Assembly: GCA_949893755.1 (NCBI GenBank)
Contig: CATLCV010000006.1
Location: forward strand, 1 to 62,696
Length of the DNA: 62,696 nucleotides
DNA from: an uncultured Lachnospiraceae bacterium
Lineage (GTDB): Bacteria > Bacillota > Clostridia > Lachnospirales > Lachnospiraceae
Direction of reading: 5' to 3'
Part shown: positions 16,584 to 25,234 of the stretch, piece after piece
Layout: each line of letters opens with the position of its first letter
Numbering within the stretch: the stretch's first letter is position 1
Position numbers and translations under genes: made by a program
The notes under the pieces: model-generated
What the model was told of the DNA's origin: nothing
Databases searched by the model: none
The model's input: only the letters and a program-made list of their open reading frames with translations

Positions 16584-17930
16584 ATGTCATATGTAGATAG
16601 AGTGATTGCAGAGACAGAAGCGAAAAATCCGGATCAGCCGGAGTTTCTGCAGACGGTCAGAGAGGTCCTCAATTCCCTTCGGCTGATCGTGGATGAGGAC
16701 GACCGGTATGAAAAAGCCGGGATTCTGGAGCGTATCGTGGAGCCGGAAAAGGCGGTGATCTTCCGGGTCCCGTGGGTGGATGACCAGGGGAAGGTACAGG
16801 TGAATCGAGGATTCCGGGTACAGTTTTCCAGCAGCATCGGGCCATACAAAGGCGGCCTTCGTTTTCAGCCGTCCGTGAACATGAGTGTGGTTAAATTTTT
16901 GGGATTTGAGCAGATCTTCAAAAATTCCCTGACCGGCCTTCCGATCGGAGGCGGCAAGGGCGGCTCTGATTTTGACCCAAAAGGAAAATCAGACGGAGAA
17001 GTGATGCGGTTCTGTCAGTCCTTCATGACGGAATTATACCGCTATATCGGACCGGACACGGACTGCCCGGCCGGTGATATCGGCGTAGGCGCAAGGGAGA
17101 TCGGTTATCTCTACGGCCAGTATAAAAGGCTGTGCGGCTCCTATAAGGCAGGCGCTCTTTCCGGAAAAGGACTTTCTTACGGCGGCTCCCTGGGACGTAC
17201 GGAAGCTACAGGCTATGGAGCGGTCTATTTTACAGAGGAATATTTTAAAAGCATCGGGAAAAAAATTGAGGGGACAACGTTCGCTGTATCCGGATTTGGG
17301 AATGTTTCCTGGGGCGTATGCAAAAAAATCAATGAGCTTGGCGGAAAGGTCGTCACCGTTTCCGGGCCGGATGGATATGTCTATGACAAGGACGGAGTAA
17401 CGGGAGAAAAGGTGGATTATCTGGTTGAGATGCGTGCGTCCTGCAGAGATCTGGTGAAGGATTACGCGGACAGGTTCCATGTGGAATACCATCCGGGAGA
17501 GAAGCCCTGGGGAAGAGTGAACGCGGACATCTATATGCCCTGCGCGACGCAGAACGAGATCCACGGGGAGGATGCGCGCAGGATCCTGGAGGAGGGCGCA
17601 AGCAAGATCCTGATCGAAGTATCCAATATGCCGACCACCCAGGAAGGGGTAGACCTGCTGATGAAAAACGGCGTCACCGTACTTCCCTCCAAGGCGGTCA
17701 ATGCAGGCGGCGTTGCCGTGTCCTCGCTGGAAATGTCCCAGAACGCGGAGCATCTCTCCTGGACAGCGGAAGAGGTGGACCAGCATCTCCGCGGGATTAT
17801 GAAAAATATTTTCCGGAGTATTCACAATGCAGCGGAAAGCTACGGGTGTTCCGGAAACTATGTGGTCGGCGCCAATCTGGCCGGCTTTCGGAAGGTAGCA
17901 GAGGCCATGCTTGCGCAGGGGATCTGCTGA
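16584..17930 (+). CDS. gdhA: NADP-type glutamate dehydrogenase
   Basis: A 448-residue hexameric-type glutamate dehydrogenase converting 2-oxoglutarate plus ammonia to glutamate, or the reverse. The substrate domain has KGGLRFQPSVN, the catalytic-lysine stretch GLPIGGGKGGSDFDPKGKS, and CPAGDIGVGAREIGYLYGQY. The nucleotide domain has FAVSGFGNVSWGV and NAGGVAVSSLEMSQN. The length matches the bacterial 450-residue class. GAGG lies 8 bases before ATG 16584; the longer ORF runs into the enolase-like gene. An 80-base gap separates it from that gene. It ends at a strong terminator. In this island it could recycle amino groups from a deaminated or transaminated substrate. Confidence 0.93.
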   Translation: MSYVDRVIAETEAKNPDQPEFLQTVREVLNSLRLIVDEDDRYEKAGILERIVEPEKAVIFRVPWVDDQGKVQVNRGFRVQFSSSIGPYKGGLRFQPSVNMSVVKFLGFEQIFKNSLTGLPIGGGKGGSDFDPKGKSDGEVMRFCQSFMTELYRYIGPDTDCPAGDIGVGAREIGYLYGQYKRLCGSYKAGALSGKGLSYGGSLGRTEATGYGAVYFTEEYFKSIGKKIEGTTFAVSGFGNVSWGVCKKINELGGKVVTVSGPDGYVYDKDGVTGEKVDYLVEMRASCRDLVKDYADRFHVEYHPGEKPWGRVNADIYMPCATQNEIHGEDARRILEEGASKILIEVSNMPTTQEGVDLLMKNGVTVLPSKAVNAGGVAVSSLEMSQNAEHLSWTAEEVDQHLRGIMKNIFRSIHNAAESYGCSGNYVVGANLAGFRKVAEAMLAQGIC

Positions 17931-17974
17931 CCGTGCAATAATAAAAACAATGCTGTTTTGACAGGATGATCCTC

Positions 17975-18031
17975 AAAAAGTCGGCAAAGGGCCTGGCTGC
18001 GAAGCCTTTCAGGACTTTTTGCCGGCTTTTT
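17975..18031 (+). terminator. Intrinsic terminator after gdhA
   Basis: AAAAAGTCGGCAAA (from 17975) pairs with TTTTTGCCGGCTTTTT (to 18031), with the loop containing a small internal stem. The 3' arm provides the U tract. It separates the kinase-enolase-gdhA unit from the giant gene. Confidence 0.75.
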
Positions 18032-18081
18032 GTTCATGAAATGCAGAAAAAGAGGCAGTCTTTCTGCGGCGGGAGAGCTTT

Positions 18082-21000
18082 ATGAATCAACATTTTATAG
18101 AAACAGAAAAGAAACGAATCCTCGGATCATGGGGGCAGCCCTCTGCGGAGGTCAGCTGTGAGAAGGCTCTGGAGGCATGCCTTCCGGTTTTGGATCAGCT
18201 TTGCGGCCGGCGCAGATCAGCTTCAGAGTGGATGAGCGTGCTGTATCAGTCCTTTACAGGGAGGTACTTCCCGGACAGCAAGGGACAGGATGAGGGGGAG
18301 GATTTAGAGCCTGCGAAAAGGTTTTTCCTGGATGTTTTGGGAGAACTGCTGAACCGTGAAAAAGAGCGGCTCCCATTCGACAGATGCCGGGATTTTGAAT
18401 ATTTATCAGATAGAGAGGTGCAAAAAAGCGAGATACGGGAGGAATACTGCCAGTATATCCGGCAGTTCCGGGAGCTGGAGATCTATCCCTTCCTTCGGAT
18501 CGCCAGAGAATGCACGCCTTTTGATACGCTGGGGCATATTGCGGGAGTCCATTTTACCGCAATGCACGTTGCCCGCCAGTTGAAAAATACTCCGGTTCCT
18601 GTTGATCTGGCGCTGATCTCCGCGGCAGCCATGATCCACGATATCGGAAAGTTTGGATGCCGTGGGAAGGAGGCGGGAAGAGTTCCGTATTTACATTATT
18701 ATTATACAGCTCAGTTTTCCAAACGATTTCATTTCGAGACCATCGGACATATTGCGGCAAACCATTCTACCTGGGATCTGGAACTGGAAAATCTCTCGGT
18801 AGAAAACCTGATCCTCATCTACGCCGATTTTCGGGTGAAAAGTATGCGGGGGTCGGATGGAAAAGAACAGATCTGTTTCTGGACACTGGACGAATCCTAC
18901 CAGGTGATCCTGGATAAGCTGGACAATGTAGATGACCGGAAACGTGCCCGCTACCGCAAGGTGTTCCGGAAACTGAAGGATTTTGAAGAATTTCTGAAAG
19001 CTCTTGGGGTATCTCCGGATCTGGAACAGGGCTTTGGAAGGCCGGAAAAAGAAAAAAGCGCGTCCCTTCTTGATATGCATGAGATCGCCGGGCGGATCAA
19101 ATACAGTGCCATCCGTTCCAATATTGTAGTGATGCATAATATGATCCAGAAATATCGGTTCGTGAGCCTCCTGGAGGAAGCGAAAAGCGAAAAAGACTGG
19201 AGAAACGTCCGGTCGTACCTGAATATCCTGGATGAGTATTCGACTTATATGACCTGTTCGCAGAAGGATGCCTCGATCCGATTTTTATATGAAATGATGA
19301 TGCACAGGGATGGAGACATCCGGCGGCAGGCGGCGCGGATCACCGGCGAGCTGATCGCGGACTATGAAGTCCATTATCAGAAGGAGGTGCCGGAAGGGGC
19401 GGCAGAGCTGGAAGAGGGAGTGTCCGCGGAGGAAAAATGGGAGGAAGTGCTGCGCGCCGCGGTGATCCCAGACCACAAGATTTCCGAACAGCATAAGCGG
19501 TGGCTGGGCTATGCGATGAAAACGGTTTTTTCTACGGTGATGGACCAGATCTCAGAGGAAAAAAGACCCAGGGTGATGCAGGCGCTTTTGAAATACTATA
19601 CCAAAAAAGACTGGGAAGACCTGGTCATGTTTGTTCTGATGGATTGCGCGGGCGGTTTTTCCTTTGCGATGTTTGAAGAGCAGCAGGTGAAAGTGCTGAT
19701 TGACTTTGCGAAGTCTGCCCTGAGCCGGAAAAATCCGGAGCTGCATACGGCTGCCCTGCGCTTTTTGGAACTCTGGGCAGAGCAGGGATGGAAGCCTGAG
19801 CGCCAGGAGAGGGAACGTCTGGAGACCTGTCTGATTTCCGGGGAAACTTTGCCTGTCTGCTGCCGGTATCTGATCGGAAAGCTTCGGCGCTGCCTGGACG
19901 GTGCCGAAAATGCAGAGAATCTTTTGGAAACGGAAAACCGGACGGTTTCCTCCCTGTTTCTGGAAAATCAGCAGATCGATACTCCCTGGATCTTTAAAAT
20001 GGTGAATCTGGAAATTTTAAAGGAACACTGCCTGCAGAATCAAAAGGAAATGTTCCAGCTTGCCGCGCATCTGGTGAATATGCTGCAGAATACGGACCGG
20101 ATCGTGATCAAGCACCATTCCGGCAATGAGCTGACGGAGCTGATCCTGCATTTATCAGATGCGGAAAAATATGAGATCGCCATGGAACTGGTAAGGGGGC
20201 TGGAAATCGGGGAATATTCCATCTCAAAATATATTCCGGAATATCTGGGAAAGATCTTCTTCTGCCTGTCGGATGAAACACAGCGTGAAGTGCTGGAACT
20301 GTTTCGGAAAATGATCGACAGTACGAATCCGAAAGCGGCCATAGTCACATTGGAGACGGTGGGGATCATGCTGCAGTATTTCTTTGCTTACAGCCAGAGG
20401 ACGCCGGAGAAAAAGGAGTTTTATGAATGGTGCAGGGAGGTACTGGAAGGGCTGCTTTTCCGGGGGATGGCCCATTATATGGAAGGTGTCAGCCAGGAGG
20501 CTTTTTATATCATCGGACACAATATCTTTGGAAGCAGACAGCTGGATCTGGATCAGAAATACAGCTTTTTTCAGACCACCGGGCGGAAGCTGCTGATATT
20601 GATGGGAAAAGAAAAAGATCATGTCCGCCTGTACAATCATGCTGCCGCGCTGAACCATATATACCGGTTCCTGTCGGACTACCTTTTCCTGCACGGCGGG
20701 ATTCCGGAAGAGCATGTGGAGAAGATCGCGTTCTTTCCCGGTACCTTTGATCCGTTTTCGCTGGGGCACAAGGAGATCGTCAAAGAGATCCGGAGGCGGG
20801 GATTCCGGGTGTATCTGGCGCTGGATGAATTTTCCTGGTCTAAGAAGACACAGCCGTATAAGATCCGGGAAACGATCGTGAAGATGTCTGCGGCGGATCT
20901 GCGGGAGGTGTATCTGTTTCCGGAGGAAATTCCTGTAAATATTTCAAACTGCCGGGATCTGCGGAGACTGAGAGCGTGCTTCCCGGGAAAGGAGGTGTAT

Positions 21001-22827
21001 CTGGTGGCCGGGAGCGATGTGGTGGAGCATGCGTCCGCGTACAGGAATCCGGTGCAGGAGGATTCTGTCCATCATTTCCCGCATATCATTTTCCTGCGCA
21101 GAACCGATCCTGCAAAAGAGCAGCTCCGGCGGGAGCTGGAAGGAACGCTTGCCGGGGAAAAGGTGTATTGGCTGGCTCTGCCCAAAGGGTTTGAGGAGAT
21201 CAGCTCCACCAAGATCCGGGAGCATATTGACCGGAATAGAGATATCTCGAATCTGGTAGATCAGAATGTGCAGAATTATATCTATGATATGGGGCTGTAT
21301 ACCCGGGAGCCGATGTTTAAATTCATGACGGCAAGCATACCTGTGGATGCTTACTGCGAGGAACACATCGAATCCGAACTGAAAAAGGAGCTGGTCATGG
21401 GGCTTTTGAAGGAGTTCTGGGACTATGGAAGGAATCCGGCGGCAGCATGCCTGGAGCGGGAGGAGGCGGTCCTGATCCGGGATGGACAGCAATACCGGCA
21501 GGTCATCGGAATCGTCCTGTTCCACCGGCTTTCCTTTGCGGAGCTCTATGGGGAGTGCGGCAGTATTGAGACGGCGGCGTATCTCCGAAATCAGATCTCA
21601 GGAAAGACGGCTGTCATAACCGGAATCTATGGGAGAGACACAGGGGAGGCGGCGGACAGCCGTCAGGCCGTCCTGACGGAAATGCTTGTCCGGTGCGCAG
21701 AGCTGGGCTATACCTATGGAATCTGCTTCGGCAAAACGGGGCTGGAGGAGCTGCTTCTGGCTCAGGGCTTTGTGCGGCTTCCGCTGAAGGAAGCCTGCTA
21801 TCTTGTGGATCTGCGCAATCCCATTGTGCTGTTCGGTGATGCCTGCATGTCTCTGAAGGAGCCCTTCCGCAGCAGCCGCGTAATGAAAGAAGAGATATGG
21901 AAACGAAGAAAATCCCTGCAGAAAGCATTTACCGGGCTCTTCCCGGGGAATCTGGTGCTGTGCATTGATTCGGGAATCCTGAACCACCGCCTGATCCGGA
22001 GGATCACAGAAGAAAACCAGGTCCCGATGATACAGATGCCGCGGCGGATCCTGGGAGAAAAGATGTGTGTGCCGTTTGGACGGATTCTGAGAGGGACGCT
22101 GGTTCCGAACTGCGTTACAAAGGAGCTGGATGCAGAAAAGATCTATTTCCCGGATATGGAACGGTTTGTGATCCGGGAATACCCGAACGGAGCGGCGCTG
22201 GATATCCAGATCCGAACGATCAAATCCTTTCAGCGGCCTGTGATCCTGGTGGATGACCTGTTCCATAAGGGCTACCGCATGGAACGGATCGATCCGGCCC
22301 TGGAAAGAGAGGGTGTGGAAGTGGGGAAGATCATTGTGGGAGTTTTGTCGGGGAAGGGAAAAGACCTGGCAGACCAGCGGGGCAAGAAGATAGACTGCGT
22401 ATATTTTCTGCCGAATATGCGGGCCTGGTTTATGGAGTCCGTGCTGTACCCTTTTATCGGCGGGGACAGCATTATGAGGGAAAACGAAAGAACGATGCAG
22501 ACGATGCTGCTTCCCTCCGTCAATTCGATCCTGCCGTATCAGGTGCCCGGCTTTCTGGAGGGGATCTCGGCAGCAGGCTATTATCAACTCTCTGAGCTTT
22601 GTCTGGAAAATGCGGAGGCCATTCTGCGCCTTCTGGAAAAGGAGTATCAAAGACTGACGGGACGGAAGCTGACCGTGCGGCGCCTGGGAGAGGTGATGGC
22701 GCAGCCCAGGTGTCCGGAGCTGGGGATGGAGGCATTGGAGACATCCGGGGAGGCGCCGTCCTCCTATCTCAAGCTTGAGAAAAACAGGCTGAAACGGCTG
22801 AAATATATATCCGGACTGTCTGTATAA
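18082..22827 (+). CDS. Giant fusion: HD phosphohydrolase, helical repeats, NadD-like, GNAT, PRTase-like
   Basis: A 1581-residue cytosolic protein with no TM. Residues 145-250 form an HD domain: H157/H162, H186-D187 in AAMIHDIGKFG, H223/H228 and D249. Residues about 300-870 are helix after helix, like HEAT repeats. Residues about 880-1075 are a NadD/NMNAT-type nucleotidyltransferase, with FFPGTFDPFSLGH (H896) and the ISSTKIRE motif at about 1040. Residues about 1090-1235 resemble GNAT. Residues about 1250-1450 resemble a phosphoribosyltransferase, with VILVDDLFHKG at 1387. GGGAGA precedes the start. Each domain type handles nucleotides or phosphoribosyl groups, so a pyridine-nucleotide or related cofactor role is plausible. 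The family is not one with a known function to me. Confidence 0.85.
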   Translation: MNQHFIETEKKRILGSWGQPSAEVSCEKALEACLPVLDQLCGRRRSASEWMSVLYQSFTGRYFPDSKGQDEGEDLEPAKRFFLDVLGELLNREKERLPFDRCRDFEYLSDREVQKSEIREEYCQYIRQFRELEIYPFLRIARECTPFDTLGHIAGVHFTAMHVARQLKNTPVPVDLALISAAAMIHDIGKFGCRGKEAGRVPYLHYYYTAQFSKRFHFETIGHIAANHSTWDLELENLSVENLILIYADFRVKSMRGSDGKEQICFWTLDESYQVILDKLDNVDDRKRARYRKVFRKLKDFEEFLKALGVSPDLEQGFGRPEKEKSASLLDMHEIAGRIKYSAIRSNIVVMHNMIQKYRFVSLLEEAKSEKDWRNVRSYLNILDEYSTYMTCSQKDASIRFLYEMMMHRDGDIRRQAARITGELIADYEVHYQKEVPEGAAELEEGVSAEEKWEEVLRAAVIPDHKISEQHKRWLGYAMKTVFSTVMDQISEEKRPRVMQALLKYYTKKDWEDLVMFVLMDCAGGFSFAMFEEQQVKVLIDFAKSALSRKNPELHTAALRFLELWAEQGWKPERQERERLETCLISGETLPVCCRYLIGKLRRCLDGAENAENLLETENRTVSSLFLENQQIDTPWIFKMVNLEILKEHCLQNQKEMFQLAAHLVNMLQNTDRIVIKHHSGNELTELILHLSDAEKYEIAMELVRGLEIGEYSISKYIPEYLGKIFFCLSDETQREVLELFRKMIDSTNPKAAIVTLETVGIMLQYFFAYSQRTPEKKEFYEWCREVLEGLLFRGMAHYMEGVSQEAFYIIGHNIFGSRQLDLDQKYSFFQTTGRKLLILMGKEKDHVRLYNHAAALNHIYRFLSDYLFLHGGIPEEHVEKIAFFPGTFDPFSLGHKEIVKEIRRRGFRVYLALDEFSWSKKTQPYKIRETIVKMSAADLREVYLFPEEIPVNISNCRDLRRLRACFPGKEVYLVAGSDVVEHASAYRNPVQEDSVHHFPHIIFLRRTDPAKEQLRRELEGTLAGEKVYWLALPKGFEEISSTKIREHIDRNRDISNLVDQNVQNYIYDMGLYTREPMFKFMTASIPVDAYCEEHIESELKKELVMGLLKEFWDYGRNPAAACLEREEAVLIRDGQQYRQVIGIVLFHRLSFAELYGECGSIETAAYLRNQISGKTAVITGIYGRDTGEAADSRQAVLTEMLVRCAELGYTYGICFGKTGLEELLLAQGFVRLPLKEACYLVDLRNPIVLFGDACMSLKEPFRSSRVMKEEIWKRRKSLQKAFTGLFPGNLVLCIDSGILNHRLIRRITEENQVPMIQMPRRILGEKMCVPFGRILRGTLVPNCVTKELDAEKIYFPDMERFVIREYPNGAALDIQIRTIKSFQRPVILVDDLFHKGYRMERIDPALEREGVEVGKIIVGVLSGKGKDLADQRGKKIDCVYFLPNMRAWFMESVLYPFIGGDSIMRENERTMQTMLLPSVNSILPYQVPGFLEGISAAGYYQLSELCLENAEAILRLLEKEYQRLTGRKLTVRRLGEVMAQPRCPELGMEALETSGEAPSSYLKLEKNRLKRLKYISGLSV

Positions 22828-22876
22828 GGCAATGGAGTTTCAAAGGAAGTGGATGAAAAGAAAGGAGGCGGATGCT

Positions 22877-23866
22877 ATGGGCGGGAATACAATTCTGGAT
22901 CTTCGGAAGAACCGGGAGGCATGCCCGAAATGTGATCCAATCTGGCTGTGCCGAAAAGGTACCCTGCGGAAGCGGGTGCATCTGGCAGGACTTGGGGATG
23001 TGGGGAGAACAACACTTGTCGGACTTTCTCTGCTGGGCGGTGACGCCATCGAATCGCTGGGGATTTATGATCTGGATGCGCACCGGATGCAGCGTTTGGA
23101 GCTGGAACTGAATCAGATCTGCGATCCCTTCGGCGGCAGAAGGATCCCGCCGGTCTATCTGCTGGAGGAGCGGGAATTGTTTGACTGCGACGTGTTTGTA
23201 TTTTGCGTGGCGCGGCAGGTGCCGGAGGTGGGAACAGAACAGAAGGATGTCCGGATGGCCCAGTTCGAGGCAAACAAAGCGATCGTGGAATGGTATGCGA
23301 AGCGGGCCGGAGAAGCAGGCTATCCGGGGCTTTTCCTGGTCATGTCGGATCCGGTGGAGCTGTTGTGCAAGGCGGCTCTCCTGGCATCAAAAAAGGGTTC
23401 CCGCGCGCTGCTTCCGGGGCAGATCCAGGGCTGCGGTCTGGGAGTGATGCATGGGCGGGCGGTCTATGCTGCGCAAAGGGAAGAGGTGTTCCGGAGCTAT
23501 CTGGCAGGAGGAAGGGTATTCGGCTCTCACGGCGGGGAACTGGTGGCGGCAAACAGTCTTTCGGAAGGGGACTATGATGATGAGACTTCACGGCGCCTTA
23601 CAGACTGGGTGATCCACGCCAACCTGCAGGTGCGCAGGGCGGGATTTAAGCCCTATATCGCGCCTGCGTGTTCCTCCGGTGCCCTTACGATCCTGCGCAT
23701 TTTGAAGGGGCAGTGGAATTACAGCTCCAATGACCTGGGAGGGGTTTATTTCGGGGGAAAGAACCGGACAACGGAGAAGGGAATTGAATGGGAAGCTCCG
23801 CCGCTTCCAGCCCCTTTGTTTGAAAGGCTGAAATGCTCCTGGTGCAATTTGGAGAAGCTGCTATGA
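22877..23866 (+). CDS. Lactate/malate dehydrogenase-fold protein
   Basis: A 329-residue protein with the LDH/MDH Rossmann fold: VHLAGLGDVGRTTLVGLSLLG (about residues 37-57) and the aspartate of GIYDLD, indicating NAD(H). A later stretch, VMSDPVELLCKAALLAS, replaces the usual VTNPVD. VFGSHGGELVAANS supplies the catalytic His region (LDH consensus GxHG). The substrate-arginine loop before residue 110 reads CVARQVPEVG, so specificity probably differs from lactate. An unusual 35-residue N-terminal extension has two Cys in a CPKCDPIWLC pattern. The start has AAAGGAGG upstream. It lies 49 bases after the giant gene and overlaps the flavoprotein gene by 4 bases, so the three likely act together. Confidence 0.8.
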   Translation: MGGNTILDLRKNREACPKCDPIWLCRKGTLRKRVHLAGLGDVGRTTLVGLSLLGGDAIESLGIYDLDAHRMQRLELELNQICDPFGGRRIPPVYLLEERELFDCDVFVFCVARQVPEVGTEQKDVRMAQFEANKAIVEWYAKRAGEAGYPGLFLVMSDPVELLCKAALLASKKGSRALLPGQIQGCGLGVMHGRAVYAAQREEVFRSYLAGGRVFGSHGGELVAANSLSEGDYDDETSRRLTDWVIHANLQVRRAGFKPYIAPACSSGALTILRILKGQWNYSSNDLGGVYFGGKNRTTEKGIEWEAPPLPAPLFERLKCSWCNLEKLL

Positions 23867-24966
23867 GACTGGTCGTTCTCAAACCCAGAGGTGAGGAAGA
23901 AGCAGGACTTTCGCGCCTGGACGGGATTTTACGGGAGAGTCTGCGCAGGGTGATGCCTGAGAAAAACGGCCGGATGGAAATGGTGGACTGGATCGAAACG
24001 GCGGAAGAGCTGGAACGTGTCTGTGGGACTCGGGAACAGCTGCGGGGAAGGAGGATCCTGTTCGCGGTGTCCCTGGGGGAGCTGGGGATCAACCTGGAAA
24101 TGTATGCCATGCTCCGGTGCATACGGAAGAATCCCCGTTGTATGGAAAACAGCATTGCCGGAATCCTGGTGGACGGGGGATGCGAGCTGTATACAAAATC
24201 TGCTGCCGCGGAGATCGTATTTTCTGCAAATCTGTCCGGGTGCTTATTTGTTGGACAGCCTTTGGTGGAGGCTACAAAAAGTCTTCGGAATTTCCGGATC
24301 AGAGCATCCAATCTCTGCCTGGATCTGGAGGAGGCTTATCTGGAATCGGCCAGGCTGCTGATTAAAAGAATCTGCGGTTTTGAGCCTCCCCGGAGGGAAA
24401 ATCTGAGGATTCTGTGCATTCATGCCAGCAGCTATGAGACATCCAATACGCTTTCTCTGTGGCGGCTGGTTCGGAAGGGGCTGGAAGAGAAGTGCCGGAT
24501 TCAGGAGATTGCCCTGGGAAATGGGAAAATATATGACTGTCTGGGATGCCCTTACCAGATGTGCCTTCACTACGGGCAGAGGTCGGAGTGCTTTTATGGG
24601 GGCACAATTGTGGAAGAAGTATATCCTGCCATAGAGCAATGCGATGTTCTTTTGCTGCTGTGCCCCAATTATAATGACGCCCTGGGCGCCAATCTGACTG
24701 CTTTTGTCAATCGCCTGACTGCGCTGTTTCGGAAAAGACAGTTTTATGAGAAATATCTGTTTTCGATTATTGTTTCCGGATACAGCGGAGGAGATATCCT
24801 GGCAAAGCAGCTGATCAGCAGCCTGAATATGAATAAGACCTTTATCCTTCCGGGGAACTTTGCACTGATGGAAACAGCGAATGATCCAGGGAGCGTTTTG
24901 ACGGCGGAAGGGATCGGACGGCGGGCGGAGGAGTTTGCGGAGAGAATCTTGCGGAAAAGGAAATAA
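23863..24966 (+). CDS. Two-domain flavodoxin-fold (FMN reductase/Fe-S flavoprotein-like) protein
   Basis: A 367-residue protein. The N-terminal half (about 1-165) is unrecognised, with SLGELGINLEMYAML and AGILVDGGCELYTKSAAAE. The C-terminal half is an NADPH-dependent FMN-reductase-type flavodoxin fold starting LRILCIHASSYETSNT (phosphate loop). It has a cysteine cluster, DCLGCPYQMCLHYGQRSEC, resembling iron-sulfur flavoproteins, then LLLLCPNYNDALGANLTAFVNR. It is probably a redox partner of the LDH-like and giant proteins; its start overlaps the previous stop (ATGA). Whether the cysteines bind a cluster cannot be told from sequence. Confidence 0.75.
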   Translation: MRLVVLKPRGEEEAGLSRLDGILRESLRRVMPEKNGRMEMVDWIETAEELERVCGTREQLRGRRILFAVSLGELGINLEMYAMLRCIRKNPRCMENSIAGILVDGGCELYTKSAAAEIVFSANLSGCLFVGQPLVEATKSLRNFRIRASNLCLDLEEAYLESARLLIKRICGFEPPRRENLRILCIHASSYETSNTLSLWRLVRKGLEEKCRIQEIALGNGKIYDCLGCPYQMCLHYGQRSECFYGGTIVEEVYPAIEQCDVLLLLCPNYNDALGANLTAFVNRLTALFRKRQFYEKYLFSIIVSGYSGGDILAKQLISSLNMNKTFILPGNFALMETANDPGSVLTAEGIGRRAEEFAERILRKRK

Positions 24967-25015
24967 ATGTGCGGATGACGCTTCCGCAGTGCTTCAAAAT
25001 GATTAAAAATTAATT

Positions 25016-25029
25016 TGCGATATATTACA
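25016..25029. promoter_or_regulatory. Operator-like palindrome, copy D
   Basis: TGCGATATATTACA is an exact match to TGYRATATATYRCA, about 110 bases upstream of the cyclodeaminase-family promoter. A looser dyad, TGTAT-n3-ATACA, lies near 25100 in the same AT-rich 268-base gap. Confidence 0.55.
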
Positions 25030-25127
25030 AAAACGTTAAAAAGATGCAAATAAAGCATGGATAAGGTAATAATGCATAAAAATAGATCAAATAAAATGTG
25101 TATTATATACAAAATACCAAATACATA

Positions 25128-25156
25128 TTGACATGAGCGATATATTAAAGTACAAT
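25128..25156 (+). promoter_or_regulatory. Promoter of the cyclodeaminase/TRAP unit with operator copy E
   Basis: TTGACA (25128-25133), exactly 17 bases, TACAAT (25151-25156). The spacer contains AGCGATATATTAAA (25136-25149), 12 of 14 to the island palindrome, placed exactly as in the glycerate kinase promoter. The start codon is about 80 bases downstream. Confidence 0.75.
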
Positions 25157-25234
25157 AAATGTACAAAACGAAACATTCTGAAAGAAATGGAAAAAATGTA
25201 AAGAAATGAAAAAGTAGAAGGGAGAAAAGAGAAG

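Noticed and set aside
21598..22650. 350-residue minus-strand ORF
   Set aside because: Antisense shadow of the giant gene; His/Arg/Pro/Gln-rich composition typical of the reverse strand of GC-rich coding DNA.
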